DNA of 64,000 bases from an uncultured Sphingomonas sp. (GTDB lineage: Bacteria > Pseudomonadota > Alphaproteobacteria > Sphingomonadales > Sphingomonadaceae), in assembly GCF_913776855.1 (NCBI RefSeq), contig NZ_CAJYQD010000014.1:162445-226444 (forward strand). Direction: 5' to 3'. Below the pieces are notes generated by a model, which did no database searches, was not told the origin of the DNA, and saw nothing but the letters and a program-made list of their open reading frames with translations. Position numbers and translations under genes: made by a program. Below are positions 53,433 to 62,636 of this stretch, piece after piece; position 1 is the first letter of the stretch; each line of letters starts with the position of its first letter.

Positions 53433-53568
53433 GAATTGTCTCTCCTTCGACGCTTCAACGTCCGCCAGACGCACGGGTTGCCGGAGCGATGCAACTCTGC
53501 GAAGCGTGGCGGCTTGCCCCGACGCGCATGGCTGCTATAGACGCGCCCGTGCCGGCGGCGTCCGCTCG

Positions 53569-53653
53569 GCGGGCGTGGCGGAACTGGTAGACGCGCTGGA
53601 TTTAGGTTCCAGTATCGAAAGATGTGGGGGTTCGACTCCCTTCGCCCGCACCA
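53569..53653 (+). tRNA. tRNA-Leu (anticodon TAG)
   Basis: An 85-nt type II tRNA with encoded CCA and a long variable arm. Acceptor GCGGGCG pairs with CGCCCGC; anticodon stem CTGGA/TCCAG encloses loop TTTAGGT, so the anticodon is TAG (reads CUA and relatives). It lies 67 bases before tig, on the same strand. Confidence 0.97.
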
Positions 53654-53720
53654 GTGACGCCGCCAGCGCCTGTCGAAGCTGGAGCCGCTCCATTCGATTC
53701 TTTTGACGAAAGCCGTGAGA

Positions 53721-55331
53721 ATGCAGACTGTCGAGACGTTGAACGAGGGCCTGAAGCGCGCCTACACGCTGACCATCACCGCCGCCGAGGTCGACGCGAA
53801 GGTCGATGCCGAAGTGAAGCGGGTTGCGCCGACGATCAAGATGCCCGGCTTCCGCCCCGGCAAGGTGCCCGCGAACCTGATCCGCAAGATGCACGGCGAA
53901 GCGCTGTCGCAGGACGCGCTGAACAGCTCGATCCAGGACGGCATCCAGACGCTGATCGCCGAACAGAAGCTGCGCCCCGCCACCGCGCCGCAGGTGTCGC
54001 TGGAAGGCGAGTATGCGCCGGGCCAGGACGCTTCGGTTGCCGTGTCGCTCGAAGTCCTGCCCGACGTGCCGGCCCCGGCGATCGACGACCTGAAGCTGGA
54101 ACGCCTGACCGTTCCGGCCGACGAAGCGGTGGTCGATCAGCAGCTCGAACAGCTCGCCAGCAACAACAAGCGTCATGACGATGCCGAGGAAGGCCACGCG
54201 GCCGCCACCGGTGATCTGGTCGTGATGGATTTCGTCGGCAAGGTCGACGATGTGGCGTTCGATGGTGGTACCGGCGAAGGCATGGCGATCGAAATCGGTT
54301 CGGGCCGCCTGATCCCCGGCTTCGAAGACCAGCTGGTCGGCGTGAAGAAGGGCGACGAGAAGACGATCAACGTCACCTTCCCGGACGACTATCAGGCCGA
54401 AAATCTGAAGGGGAAGGCCGCGACCTTCGACCTCAAGATCACCGACGTGAAGGTTCCGGCCGAAGGCGGTCCGGACGACGAGTTCGCCAAGTCGCTGGGC
54501 CTCGAAAGCCTGGAGCAGCTGCGTGGCCTCATCAAGGGGCAGGTCGAGCAGGAGCTGAACGGCCTGACCCGCACCCACATGAAGCGCAAGCTGCTCGATC
54601 AGCTGGCCGCCGGTCATGACTTCGACGTTCCGCCGTCGATGGTTGAGGCCGAGTTCGACCAGATCTGGGCGCAGCTGCAGCACGAAGCCGGCCACGAATC
54701 CGATCCGGAAGCGGCACGTGCCGAGTTGGAAGCCGAGCGTGACGATTATCGCCAGATTGCGGTGCGTCGCGTTCGCCTGGGCCTGCTCCTGTCGGAGATC
54801 GGCCAGAAGAACGGCATCGAGGTCAGCCAGCAGGAAATGCAGCGTCTGATCATGCAGGCCGCGCAGCAGTACGGCCCCGAAGATCGCCAGCGCTTCATCC
54901 AGTATGTGCAGCAGGAGCCGATGGCAGCCGCGCAGCTGCGTGCCCCGCTGTACGAAGACAAGGTCGTCGACTTCCTGTTCGGCAAGGCCGAGGTCACCGA
55001 CCGCGAAGTGACGCGTGAGGAATTGGAAGCTGCGATCGAGAGCGAAGAGGGCGCCGTGCCGCACGTGCATGGCCCGGATTGCGATCACGATCACGACCAT
55101 GCCAAGCCGGTGAAGAAGGCCGCGAAGGCCAAGCCCGCCGCCGAGGTTCCGGCGGAAGCCGAAGCCGGTACTGAAGAAGAAGCGCCGAAGAAGAAGGCCC
55201 CGGCCAAGAAGGCTCCGGCGAAGAAGGCGGAAGCAGCCCCGGCCGAAGCCGCGGAGGGCGAGGCAGCGCCGGCGCCGGCCAAGAAGCCGCGTGCCAAGAA
55301 GAAGGTCGAGACCGAAGCCAGCGAAGGCTGA
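53721..55331 (+). CDS. tig: Trigger factor with long His- and Lys-rich tail
   Basis: A 536-residue ribosome-bound chaperone and prolyl isomerase. The ribosome signature GFRPGKVP is at 43-50; the FKBP-type domain follows with GDLVVMDFVGKVDDVAF and GSGRLIPGFEDQLVG; the C-terminal chaperone arms include DRQRFIQYVQQEPMAAAQLR. After about residue 445 an extra 90 residues add HVHGPDCDHDHDH, a likely metal-binding cluster starting at His448, then Lys/Ala/Pro repeats (PAKKAPAKK). Common trigger factors stop near 430-450. First of the proteolysis cluster tig-clpP-clpX-lon. Confidence 0.97.
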   Translation: MQTVETLNEGLKRAYTLTITAAEVDAKVDAEVKRVAPTIKMPGFRPGKVPANLIRKMHGEALSQDALNSSIQDGIQTLIAEQKLRPATAPQVSLEGEYAPGQDASVAVSLEVLPDVPAPAIDDLKLERLTVPADEAVVDQQLEQLASNNKRHDDAEEGHAAATGDLVVMDFVGKVDDVAFDGGTGEGMAIEIGSGRLIPGFEDQLVGVKKGDEKTINVTFPDDYQAENLKGKAATFDLKITDVKVPAEGGPDDEFAKSLGLESLEQLRGLIKGQVEQELNGLTRTHMKRKLLDQLAAGHDFDVPPSMVEAEFDQIWAQLQHEAGHESDPEAARAELEAERDDYRQIAVRRVRLGLLLSEIGQKNGIEVSQQEMQRLIMQAAQQYGPEDRQRFIQYVQQEPMAAAQLRAPLYEDKVVDFLFGKAEVTDREVTREELEAAIESEEGAVPHVHGPDCDHDHDHAKPVKKAAKAKPAAEVPAEAEAGTEEEAPKKKAPAKKAPAKKAEAAPAEAAEGEAAPAPAKKPRAKKKVETEASEG

Positions 55332-55353
55332 TCGGTCCGTCCTGAAGGCAATG

Positions 55354-55389
55354 GGCCGTCCGCTTCCGAAAGGGGAGCGGGCGGCCTTT
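55354..55389 (+). terminator. Terminator after tig
   Basis: A long imperfect stem (GGCCGTCCGCTTCC against GGGGAGCGGGCGGCC, one bulge and one G-T) with a GAAA loop and TTT after it, about 20 bases past the tig stop. Confidence 0.8.
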
Positions 55390-55438
55390 GCATGTCCGGC
55401 GCTTGCTTTCGGCGGCGTCCGGTGTTGTACGCGGGTGC

Positions 55439-56377
55439 ATGTCCACGACCGTTGCCGTCCTCCTGCCCTGCTACAACGAAGAAGCCGCGATCGGGGCGAC
55501 CATCGCGGGGTTCCGCGCGGCGCTGCCGGAGGCGACGATCTATGTGTACGACAATAATTCGTCGGACCGTACGATCGAGATCGCGCGGGCGGCGGGTGCC
55601 GTCGTGCGTAGCGAGCGGATACAGGGCAAGGGCGCGGTCGTCCGGCGGATGTTCGCCGATGTCGATGCCGACGTCTATGTGATGGCCGATGGAGACGCGA
55701 CCTACGATGCCGAAGCTGCACCGGAACTGGTCGCGCGGCTGCTCGACGAACAACTCGACATGGTTGTCGGGCAGCGGGTCAGCGAGGCGGCGCTGGCGTA
55801 TCGCCGCGGGCACCGGTTCGGCAATGCGATGTTGACCGGGATGCTGGCCCGGCTGTTCGGGCGCAGCTTCACCGACATTCTGTCAGGCTACCGGGTGTTT
55901 TCCCGCCGGTTCGTAAAGAGCTTTCCGTCATTGTCGGCGGGGTTCGAGATCGAGACCGAGATCAGCGTCCATGCGCTCGAACTACGGATGCCGGTCGCAG
56001 AGATTACGACGCGCTATTTCGCGCGACCGGAGGGGTCTGCGTCCAAGCTGTCGACCTATGGGGACGGATTTCGCATCGCCCGGACGATCGCGACGCTCTA
56101 CCGGATCGAACGACCGCTGTGGTTCTTTGGCGCGGTCGGCCTGATCCTCGCCCTGATTGCGGTTGTGCTCGCGGTGCCGTTGGCCATCACATACCTTCAC
56201 ACCGGTCTGGTACCGCGGTTCCCGACCGCGATTCTCGCGACCGGCCTTGTCATCCTCGCGTCGCTCTGCCTGTTCTCGGGCCTGATCCTCGACACCGTGG
56301 TGCGCGGGCGGCGGGAGGTGCGACGGCTGGCGTATCTTGCCCATCCGGCACCGGGCGGGGTGCCCGGCGCACGATAA
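55439..56377 (+). CDS. GT2-family glycosyltransferase (DPM1/GtrB-like), membrane-anchored
   Basis: A 312-residue glycosyltransferase. GT-A fold with [30 protein letters not shown], the metal motif MADGDATYD, and [14 protein letters not shown]. Two C-terminal helices (about 225-250 and 262-287) anchor it, as in polyprenyl-phosphate sugar transferases. It probably loads a sugar onto undecaprenyl phosphate for a surface glycan. Placed between tig and clpP, which normally adjoin. The open frame starts earlier, but [10 protein letters not shown] fits the fold. Confidence 0.88.
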   Translation: MSTTVAVLLPCYNEEAAIGATIAGFRAALPEATIYVYDNNSSDRTIEIARAAGAVVRSERIQGKGAVVRRMFADVDADVYVMADGDATYDAEAAPELVARLLDEQLDMVVGQRVSEAALAYRRGHRFGNAMLTGMLARLFGRSFTDILSGYRVFSRRFVKSFPSLSAGFEIETEISVHALELRMPVAEITTRYFARPEGSASKLSTYGDGFRIARTIATLYRIERPLWFFGAVGLILALIAVVLAVPLAITYLHTGLVPRFPTAILATGLVILASLCLFSGLILDTVVRGRREVRRLAYLAHPAPGGVPGAR

Positions 56378-56411
56378 CCATCATTCCGGGGCCGTAGCGA
56401 TGCGCTGGCCC

Positions 56412-56439
56412 CTTGCGCCGTCTGTCGCGAGCGCCGATG
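56412..56439 (+). promoter_or_regulatory. Possible heat-shock promoter before clpP
   Basis: CTTG and CCGATG separated by 18 bases, 33 bases before the clpP ATG. It resembles alphaproteobacterial sigma-32 elements (CTTG then CCnATnT) and has the same spacing as a matching pair before lon. Weak evidence alone. Confidence 0.3.
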
Positions 56440-56471
56440 TAGGGCATCGAAACCTACTCAGCGGGAACCCA

Positions 56472-57101
56472 ATGCTAGATATTCACGACGGCCTCGTCCC
56501 CATCGTCATCGAACAGTCGAGCCGCGGGGAGCGCAGCTTCGACATCTATTCGCGCCTGTTGCGTGAGCGGATCGTGTTCGTGACCGGCGGCGTCGAGGAC
56601 CATATGGCCTCGCTCATCACCGCACAGCTGCTGTTCCTCGAATCGGAAAATCCGAAGAAGGACATCTGGATGTACATCAACTCGCCGGGCGGGGTGGTGA
56701 CGGCCGGCATGGCGATCCACGACACGATGCAGTATATCCGCCCGCGCGTCGGCACGGTATGCATCGGGCAGGCCGCGTCGATGGGCAGCTTCCTGCTGGC
56801 GGCGGGCGAGCCGGGGATGCGCGTGGCGCTGACCAACGCCCGCATCATGATCCACCAGCCCTCGGGCGGTGCGCAGGGCATGGCGTCGGACATCCAGATC
56901 CAGGCCAAGGAAATCCAGCGCATCAAGGACCGGATGAACGCGCTGTACGTGAAGTATACCGGCAAGCCGCTGGAAGAGATCGAACGGGCAATGGACCGCG
57001 ACACGTTCCTCGAAGCGGACGAAGCGAAGGCATTCGGCCTGGTCGATCAGGTATTCGACAAGCGTCCGGGCGCGCCGGAAGAGGCTGCTCCGGCCGCATA
57101 A
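56472..57101 (+). CDS. clpP: ATP-dependent Clp protease proteolytic subunit ClpP
   Basis: A 209-residue serine peptidase. Catalytic Ser103 (GQAASMGSF) and His128 ([11 protein letters not shown]), with Asp in [12 protein letters not shown]. The N-terminal [20 protein letters not shown] is canonical. It forms the degradation chamber with ClpX encoded next. Start chosen at MLDIHDG; the frame is open upstream but that extension does not resemble ClpP. Confidence 0.98.
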   Translation: MLDIHDGLVPIVIEQSSRGERSFDIYSRLLRERIVFVTGGVEDHMASLITAQLLFLESENPKKDIWMYINSPGGVVTAGMAIHDTMQYIRPRVGTVCIGQAASMGSFLLAAGEPGMRVALTNARIMIHQPSGGAQGMASDIQIQAKEIQRIKDRMNALYVKYTGKPLEEIERAMDRDTFLEADEAKAFGLVDQVFDKRPGAPEEAAPAA

Positions 57102-57108
57102 GCGGTTC

Positions 57109-57142
57109 CCCGCCCGGCGCCTCATCCGGTGGCTCGGGCGGG
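57109..57142 (+). terminator. Hairpin between clpP and clpX
   Basis: CCCGCCCG and CGGGCGGG flank an 18-base loop and are followed by TAAACTTTT, 7 bases past the clpP stop. It may partly separate clpP and clpX transcripts. Confidence 0.5.
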
Positions 57143-57229
57143 TAAACTTTTAATGCATTGCCGGATACAAGCCTGTGTGTATCCTGACAGGCGCCAATAC
57201 GTGCCATAGCGGCGCGGGAGATGATTTGA

Positions 57230-58495
<1,266 letters not shown>

Positions 58496-58521
58496 GCTGC
58501 GGGTTTACCGACCGTATAGCG

Positions 58522-58551
58522 AGCGGGCGTCGGGCAACCGGCGCCCGCTTT
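58522..58551 (+). terminator. Terminator after clpX
   Basis: A 12-bp stem AGCGGGCGTCGG against CCGGCGCCCGCT (one G-T), a GCAA loop and a short TTT, 27 bases past the clpX stop. A GTCATTCC-type palindrome fragment follows near 58562. Confidence 0.75.
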
Positions 58552-58705
58552 GCGTTCGCTCGTCATTCCGGTGAAGGCCGACGTCCGTCGTGTCGGACGT
58601 TCGCGACCGAAGTGCGACGCTGCCCATCAAGGGGTCCCGCCTTTCATGGGAAGGACGATAGGGCGGTGGCTTTTGTCAGGGGGCTTGTCGCGCTATCCCC
58701 CGTTC

Positions 58706-59404
58706 ATGCCGATCGACCTTATCTGCCTCGATGCCGACGACACGCTGTGGCACAATATGCGTCATTTCGAGGAGGCGCACGACGCCTTCACTGCGATGAT
58801 CCGACCCTTTGCCGGCGCCGATGTCGCGCGTGATACGCTGGATGCGTGCGAGGCGCGCAACCTGAAGCTCTATGGCTATGGTGCGAAGGGCTTCACCCTG
58901 TCGATGATCGAAACCGCGCTGGAATTGGGCGGGGAGCGCTTGCCGAGCGGAATAATCGCCGATCTGCTCGCTGCAGGTCGGCGGCTGCTGGCGCATCCAA
59001 TCGAACTGTTGCACGGGATCGAGGGAACGCTCGATGAACTGGCCGAACGTGGTCGGCTGGTCCTGGTGACGAAGGGCGACCTGCTGCATCAGGAGGCCAA
59101 GCTTGCCGCGTCCGGGCTGGGCGACCGGTTCGCCGGGGTCGAGATCGTGAGCGACAAGACGATCGAAACTTTTGCACGCCTGTTCGATCGTTATGGTGCC
59201 GCGCCCGACCGCGCGGTGATGGCGGGCGATTCGATGCGGTCCGACGTCCTGCCTGCGCTTGCGGCGGGGGCATGGGCCGCACATGTTCCGCAACCATTGG
59301 CCTGGTCGCACGAAGCGGGTGAGGCCCCGGTCGACCATCCCCGCTTTCGCCAACTGCCGGACCTTGCTGCGTTACCCGTCTGGATCGATGCCATCGGGCG
59401 CTAA
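58706..59404 (+). CDS. HAD-superfamily hydrolase
   Basis: A 232-residue phosphatase-type protein. Motif I is CLDADDTLWHN with Asp9 nucleophile and Asp11; motif II serine/threonine region VLVTKGD; motif III Lys in GVEIVSDKT; motif IV GDSMRSDVLPAL. The cap is helical, as in phosphoglycolate phosphatase-like members. Substrate unknown. The frame is open upstream; MPIDLICLDA is the family start. Confidence 0.87.
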   Translation: MPIDLICLDADDTLWHNMRHFEEAHDAFTAMIRPFAGADVARDTLDACEARNLKLYGYGAKGFTLSMIETALELGGERLPSGIIADLLAAGRRLLAHPIELLHGIEGTLDELAERGRLVLVTKGDLLHQEAKLAASGLGDRFAGVEIVSDKTIETFARLFDRYGAAPDRAVMAGDSMRSDVLPALAAGAWAAHVPQPLAWSHEAGEAPVDHPRFRQLPDLAALPVWIDAIGR

Positions 59405-59467
59405 TTGGCTTCGAGGAGGAAACATCCCGCCGCCCAAGCATTGGCTTTGCGTAACGATCAGGGAGCG

Positions 59468-60637
59468 ATGATGTCGGCAGCACACGACCATGAAGCGATG
59501 ATGGCAGCGGAACAGGGCGAAACCGTCGTGACACCCGCAACCAAACGGGCTTTGCTCGACCGCACGGCGCTGCCCTGGTGGTCGATGATCGTACCGGTGT
59601 TGGGATTGGTGGCGATCCTGCTGAACCTGGCGAAGGCGAGCGGGATTGGGGCGGGGCTTGCGGCGGCGGTGATGATCGGGTGCGTGATCGCGGCGGTGCA
59701 TCATGCCGAAGTCGTCGCGCACAAGGTGGGCGAGCCGTTCGGAACGCTGGTACTGGCGGTTGCGGTGACGGTGATCGAGGTGTCACTGATCGTGTCGCTG
59801 ATGCTGTCCGGTTCGGGCGATGTCGCCACGCTGGCACGCGATACGGTGTTCGCCGCGATCATGATCATCCTGAACTTCATCGTCGGCATCTGCCTGTTGG
59901 TCGGTGGCATCCGCCATCACGAGCAGCGGTTCGTGCTGCGCGGGGTTAGTGCGGCGCTGTCGGTGCTGGCGGCGATGGCGGTGCTGTCGCTGGTGCTGCC
60001 GAACTATACGTCCAGCGTGGCGGGACCGACGCTATCGCCATCGCAATTGGCCTTCGTCGCGATCGTTTCGGTCATTCTCTATGCGACGTTCGTGATGGTG
60101 CAGACAGTGCGACACCGGGATTATTTCCTGCCGGCGGGCGACGGATCGCTGCCGAAGGACGCCCATGCCGAGCCGCCCGGCGCGGGCACGGCGTGGATCG
60201 CGTTCGGGGTGCTGCTGGTTGCGTTGGTCGGTGTGGTGCTTCTGGCCAAGGACCTGTCTCCGGCGATCGAATCGGCGGTGCTGGGTGCGGGGCTGCCGTT
60301 GGCCGTCGTCGGTATTCTGATCGCGGGACTGGTGCTGGCGCCGGAAAGCCTGGCGGCGGTGAAGGCGGCGCGCAAGGATCGACTGCAGACCAGCCTGAAC
60401 CTTGCGATGGGATCGGCACTCGCCACCATCGGCCTGACGATTCCCAGCGTGGCGATCGTATCGTTGGTGATGGGGTGGCCACTGTCGCTTGGTATCGATG
60501 CCAAATCGATGGTGCTGTTCGCGCTGTCCCTGTTGGTGGCGACGCTGACGCTGGGCAATGGGCGGACGACGGTGTTGTCGGGCATCGTCCACCTGACGAT
60601 CTTCGCTGCCTATTTGTTCATTACGGTCGTTCCCTGA
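59468..60637 (+). CDS. cax: Calcium/proton antiporter (Cax/ChaA-type)
   Basis: A 389-residue membrane protein with about ten helices. The two alpha repeats show HHAEVVAHKVGEPFGTLVLAVAVTVIEVSL and NLAMGSALATIGLTIPSVAIVSL, the ion-binding signature with acidic Glu residues. Exports Ca2+ or another cation for protons. The acidic histidine-containing N-terminus (AAHDHEAMMAAEQGE) may be cytoplasmic. It overlaps the convergent small gene by 17 bases at the 3' end. Confidence 0.92.
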   Translation: MMSAAHDHEAMMAAEQGETVVTPATKRALLDRTALPWWSMIVPVLGLVAILLNLAKASGIGAGLAAAVMIGCVIAAVHHAEVVAHKVGEPFGTLVLAVAVTVIEVSLIVSLMLSGSGDVATLARDTVFAAIMIILNFIVGICLLVGGIRHHEQRFVLRGVSAALSVLAAMAVLSLVLPNYTSSVAGPTLSPSQLAFVAIVSVILYATFVMVQTVRHRDYFLPAGDGSLPKDAHAEPPGAGTAWIAFGVLLVALVGVVLLAKDLSPAIESAVLGAGLPLAVVGILIAGLVLAPESLAAVKAARKDRLQTSLNLAMGSALATIGLTIPSVAIVSLVMGWPLSLGIDAKSMVLFALSLLVATLTLGNGRTTVLSGIVHLTIFAAYLFITVVP

Positions 60638-60866
60638 ACGCCGAGCGCTGCCGGGCGGCGAGCGCCAGTCCGGCAGCGATCTGTGCGATGCCATAGGCGC
60701 GGCGGAGCGCCGGACGACCGACGAACGGCCGGACCAGCAGCTGCGCGCCGCCGGCCTCTTCCTGCCACAGGCCGACGTGACGGCGGGGCTGTAGCAGGCC
60801 AAGCAGCCCGTCGCCGATCATGAAGGTGGCTGCCATTTCGGCGGCGCGTCTCGAAAGGAGGGTCAT
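60621..60866 (-). CDS. Small membrane-associated hypothetical protein
   Basis: An 81-residue protein with two weak hydrophobic stretches (AAEMAATFMIGDGLLGLL and RRAYGIAQIAAGLALAA). Its ATG overlaps the stop of the M1 peptidase (ATGA), and its 3' end overlaps the antiporter. The interlock with the peptidase argues that it is real. Unknown function; it may modulate or anchor the peptidase. Confidence 0.65.
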   Translation of the reverse strand: MTLLSRRAAEMAATFMIGDGLLGLLQPRRHVGLWQEEAGGAQLLVRPFVGRPALRRAYGIAQIAAGLALAARQRSAFRERP

Positions 60867-62542
60867 GGCGTTGCAACGCGCGGCGCCTGCATCCGTTCGA
60901 TCGCGGGTGAGCGGCGCAGCAGCCATGCCATCGGATCGATGACGATGTGCGCGCCACGGGGGACGGCGATGCTCCCCGTTCCCCCGGTCATCGCCAGCGT
61001 CTGTCGCACGCCGTCGACTTCGACCTCGACCGGCATGGGGAAGGCGCCGTTGCCCGGCACCTGCCAGCGCAGGGTCAGGCGGGTATCGTCGCGCTGTTCG
61101 ATGAGGTCGGGCAGCGCCGCTTGCCGAAGATACGCATCGAAGAACCAGCCGAAATCCTTGCCGGTCTCCTGCGTCACGGCCCGCTCGAAATCGCGGGTGG
61201 TGGCGAAGCGGGGCGTGAAATTGCCGGGCTTCGGATCGGGGCGGCCATAGACCAGTCGCCGGGTGGCTGCGAAGAACGCGCGATCGCCGATCAGGTGACG
61301 CAGGCTGTGCAGCATCCAAGCGCCCTTGAAATAGACATCCGTGCCGGGACCGGTGTCGCCATTCACCTCCCGCGTCGTCATCGACCGGCCCGATACGATC
61401 GGCGCGCGGTTGGCGACGCGCTGCCGCTGGATCAGCAGCATCGACAGGTAGCGTGCGTCTCCTTCGCGCCATTTGCCGGAGAGCGGCTGCATGTACGACG
61501 CGAACGCTTCGTGCAGCCAGAAATCGTCCCAGTCGGCGGCGGTCACCTGATTGCCGAACCATTCGTGACTGAATTCATGCTGGAACAGCCAGTCGAACCC
61601 TTCGGGCGCGGGCTTGTAGCCATTGCCGTAGGCGTTGATCGTCTGATGCTCCATGCCGAGATACGGCGTCTCCACCACGCCGACCTTTTCGTTGCCGAAC
61701 GGATAGGGGCCGATGGTCGATTCGAAGAAATCCAGCGTCGGGGCGAATTCGGCGAACAACTGCTGCGCCTGCGCCTCCTTCCCCTCCAGGTGCCAGAAGT
61801 GGAGCGGGATGATGTTGCCGAAGCGGCTGCGATACTGACCCTTGATCTCACGATACGGGCCGACGCTGATCGCCAGCGCATAAGGGTTGGTGGCGCCCGC
61901 GTGCCAGTGCCAGGTGGTACGACCATCGGGCAGGGTATCGATCCCGCGCAGCACGCCATTGGCCGGCGCCGACAGCCCGGTGGGTATGGTCAGGTGCAGG
62001 TCGACCGATGCCGGCTCACCGGCGGGAAAGTCGAGACACGGCCACCACAGGTCGCAACCGCTGTCCTGCGCGGTCGTGCCGAACCATGGCTTGCCGTGCC
62101 ATTCGCTCCACACGAAGCCATCGTCCCACGGCGCGCGCTTGGCGACGTGCGGGCTTCCGGCATAGACGATTTCGACCTTTGCGCGCTGCCCGGTGGCAAG
62201 CGGGGTTTCGATGACGACTTGGCCGTCGGCCTGCCGCCATTTCGGACGTTCGATTACTTCTCCGTCGACCCGGATCGACCGCACGGCGAGCGCGTCGTCG
62301 AGGTCGATTGCAATCCGCGGCGTTGCGGCTTGGGCGGTCAGGGTCAGCGTGACGCGTGCCGACAGCATCCGCCGCTCCGGCAACGCCTCGATCGCCAGAT
62401 CGGCATGGGCGATCCGCAACGCCGCGCGATCTGCGCCGATCGGACCGCCCGAACGTAGCGTCATCGGATGCACCGGCGCGGTCGCGTCGGCGGGCGTCGT
62501 CTGCAACGCGGCGACCAGTGCCAGCGCATAGGATACCATCAT
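60863..62542 (-). CDS. M1-family zinc aminopeptidase, exported
   Basis: A 559-residue metallopeptidase with a probable signal peptide (about 1-20, MMVSYALALVAALQ). The zinc site is HEFSHEW followed 18 residues later by a HEAFASY glutamate; GMEHQTINAYG stands where GAMEN-type exopeptidase motifs occur. The C-terminal helical domain ends in beta strands. Length is short for M1 enzymes, like sphingomonad periplasmic members. Divergent from lon. Confidence 0.9.
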   Translation of the reverse strand: MMVSYALALVAALQTTPADATAPVHPMTLRSGGPIGADRAALRIAHADLAIEALPERRMLSARVTLTLTAQAATPRIAIDLDDALAVRSIRVDGEVIERPKWRQADGQVVIETPLATGQRAKVEIVYAGSPHVAKRAPWDDGFVWSEWHGKPWFGTTAQDSGCDLWWPCLDFPAGEPASVDLHLTIPTGLSAPANGVLRGIDTLPDGRTTWHWHAGATNPYALAISVGPYREIKGQYRSRFGNIIPLHFWHLEGKEAQAQQLFAEFAPTLDFFESTIGPYPFGNEKVGVVETPYLGMEHQTINAYGNGYKPAPEGFDWLFQHEFSHEWFGNQVTAADWDDFWLHEAFASYMQPLSGKWREGDARYLSMLLIQRQRVANRAPIVSGRSMTTREVNGDTGPGTDVYFKGAWMLHSLRHLIGDRAFFAATRRLVYGRPDPKPGNFTPRFATTRDFERAVTQETGKDFGWFFDAYLRQAALPDLIEQRDDTRLTLRWQVPGNGAFPMPVEVEVDGVRQTLAMTGGTGSIAVPRGAHIVIDPMAWLLRRSPAIERMQAPRVATP

Positions 62543-62567
62543 GGGTCAGCGGGCCGTCGAACGGAGA

Positions 62568-62597
62568 TTGATGGCGCGGCAATTGCCACCATATAAG
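62568..62597 (+). promoter_or_regulatory. Possible promoter before lon
   Basis: TTGATG and TATAAG lie 18 bases apart, 40 bases before the lon ATG, within a 94-base gap shared with the divergent peptidase. The -10 overlaps CCACCATAT, similar to a heat-shock -10, and spacing equals that before clpP. Suggestive only. Confidence 0.4.
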
Positions 62598-62636
62598 GTC
62601 GTGGGTCCGGCGCTTCGGCCGGGTCGTGGAGTGTCC

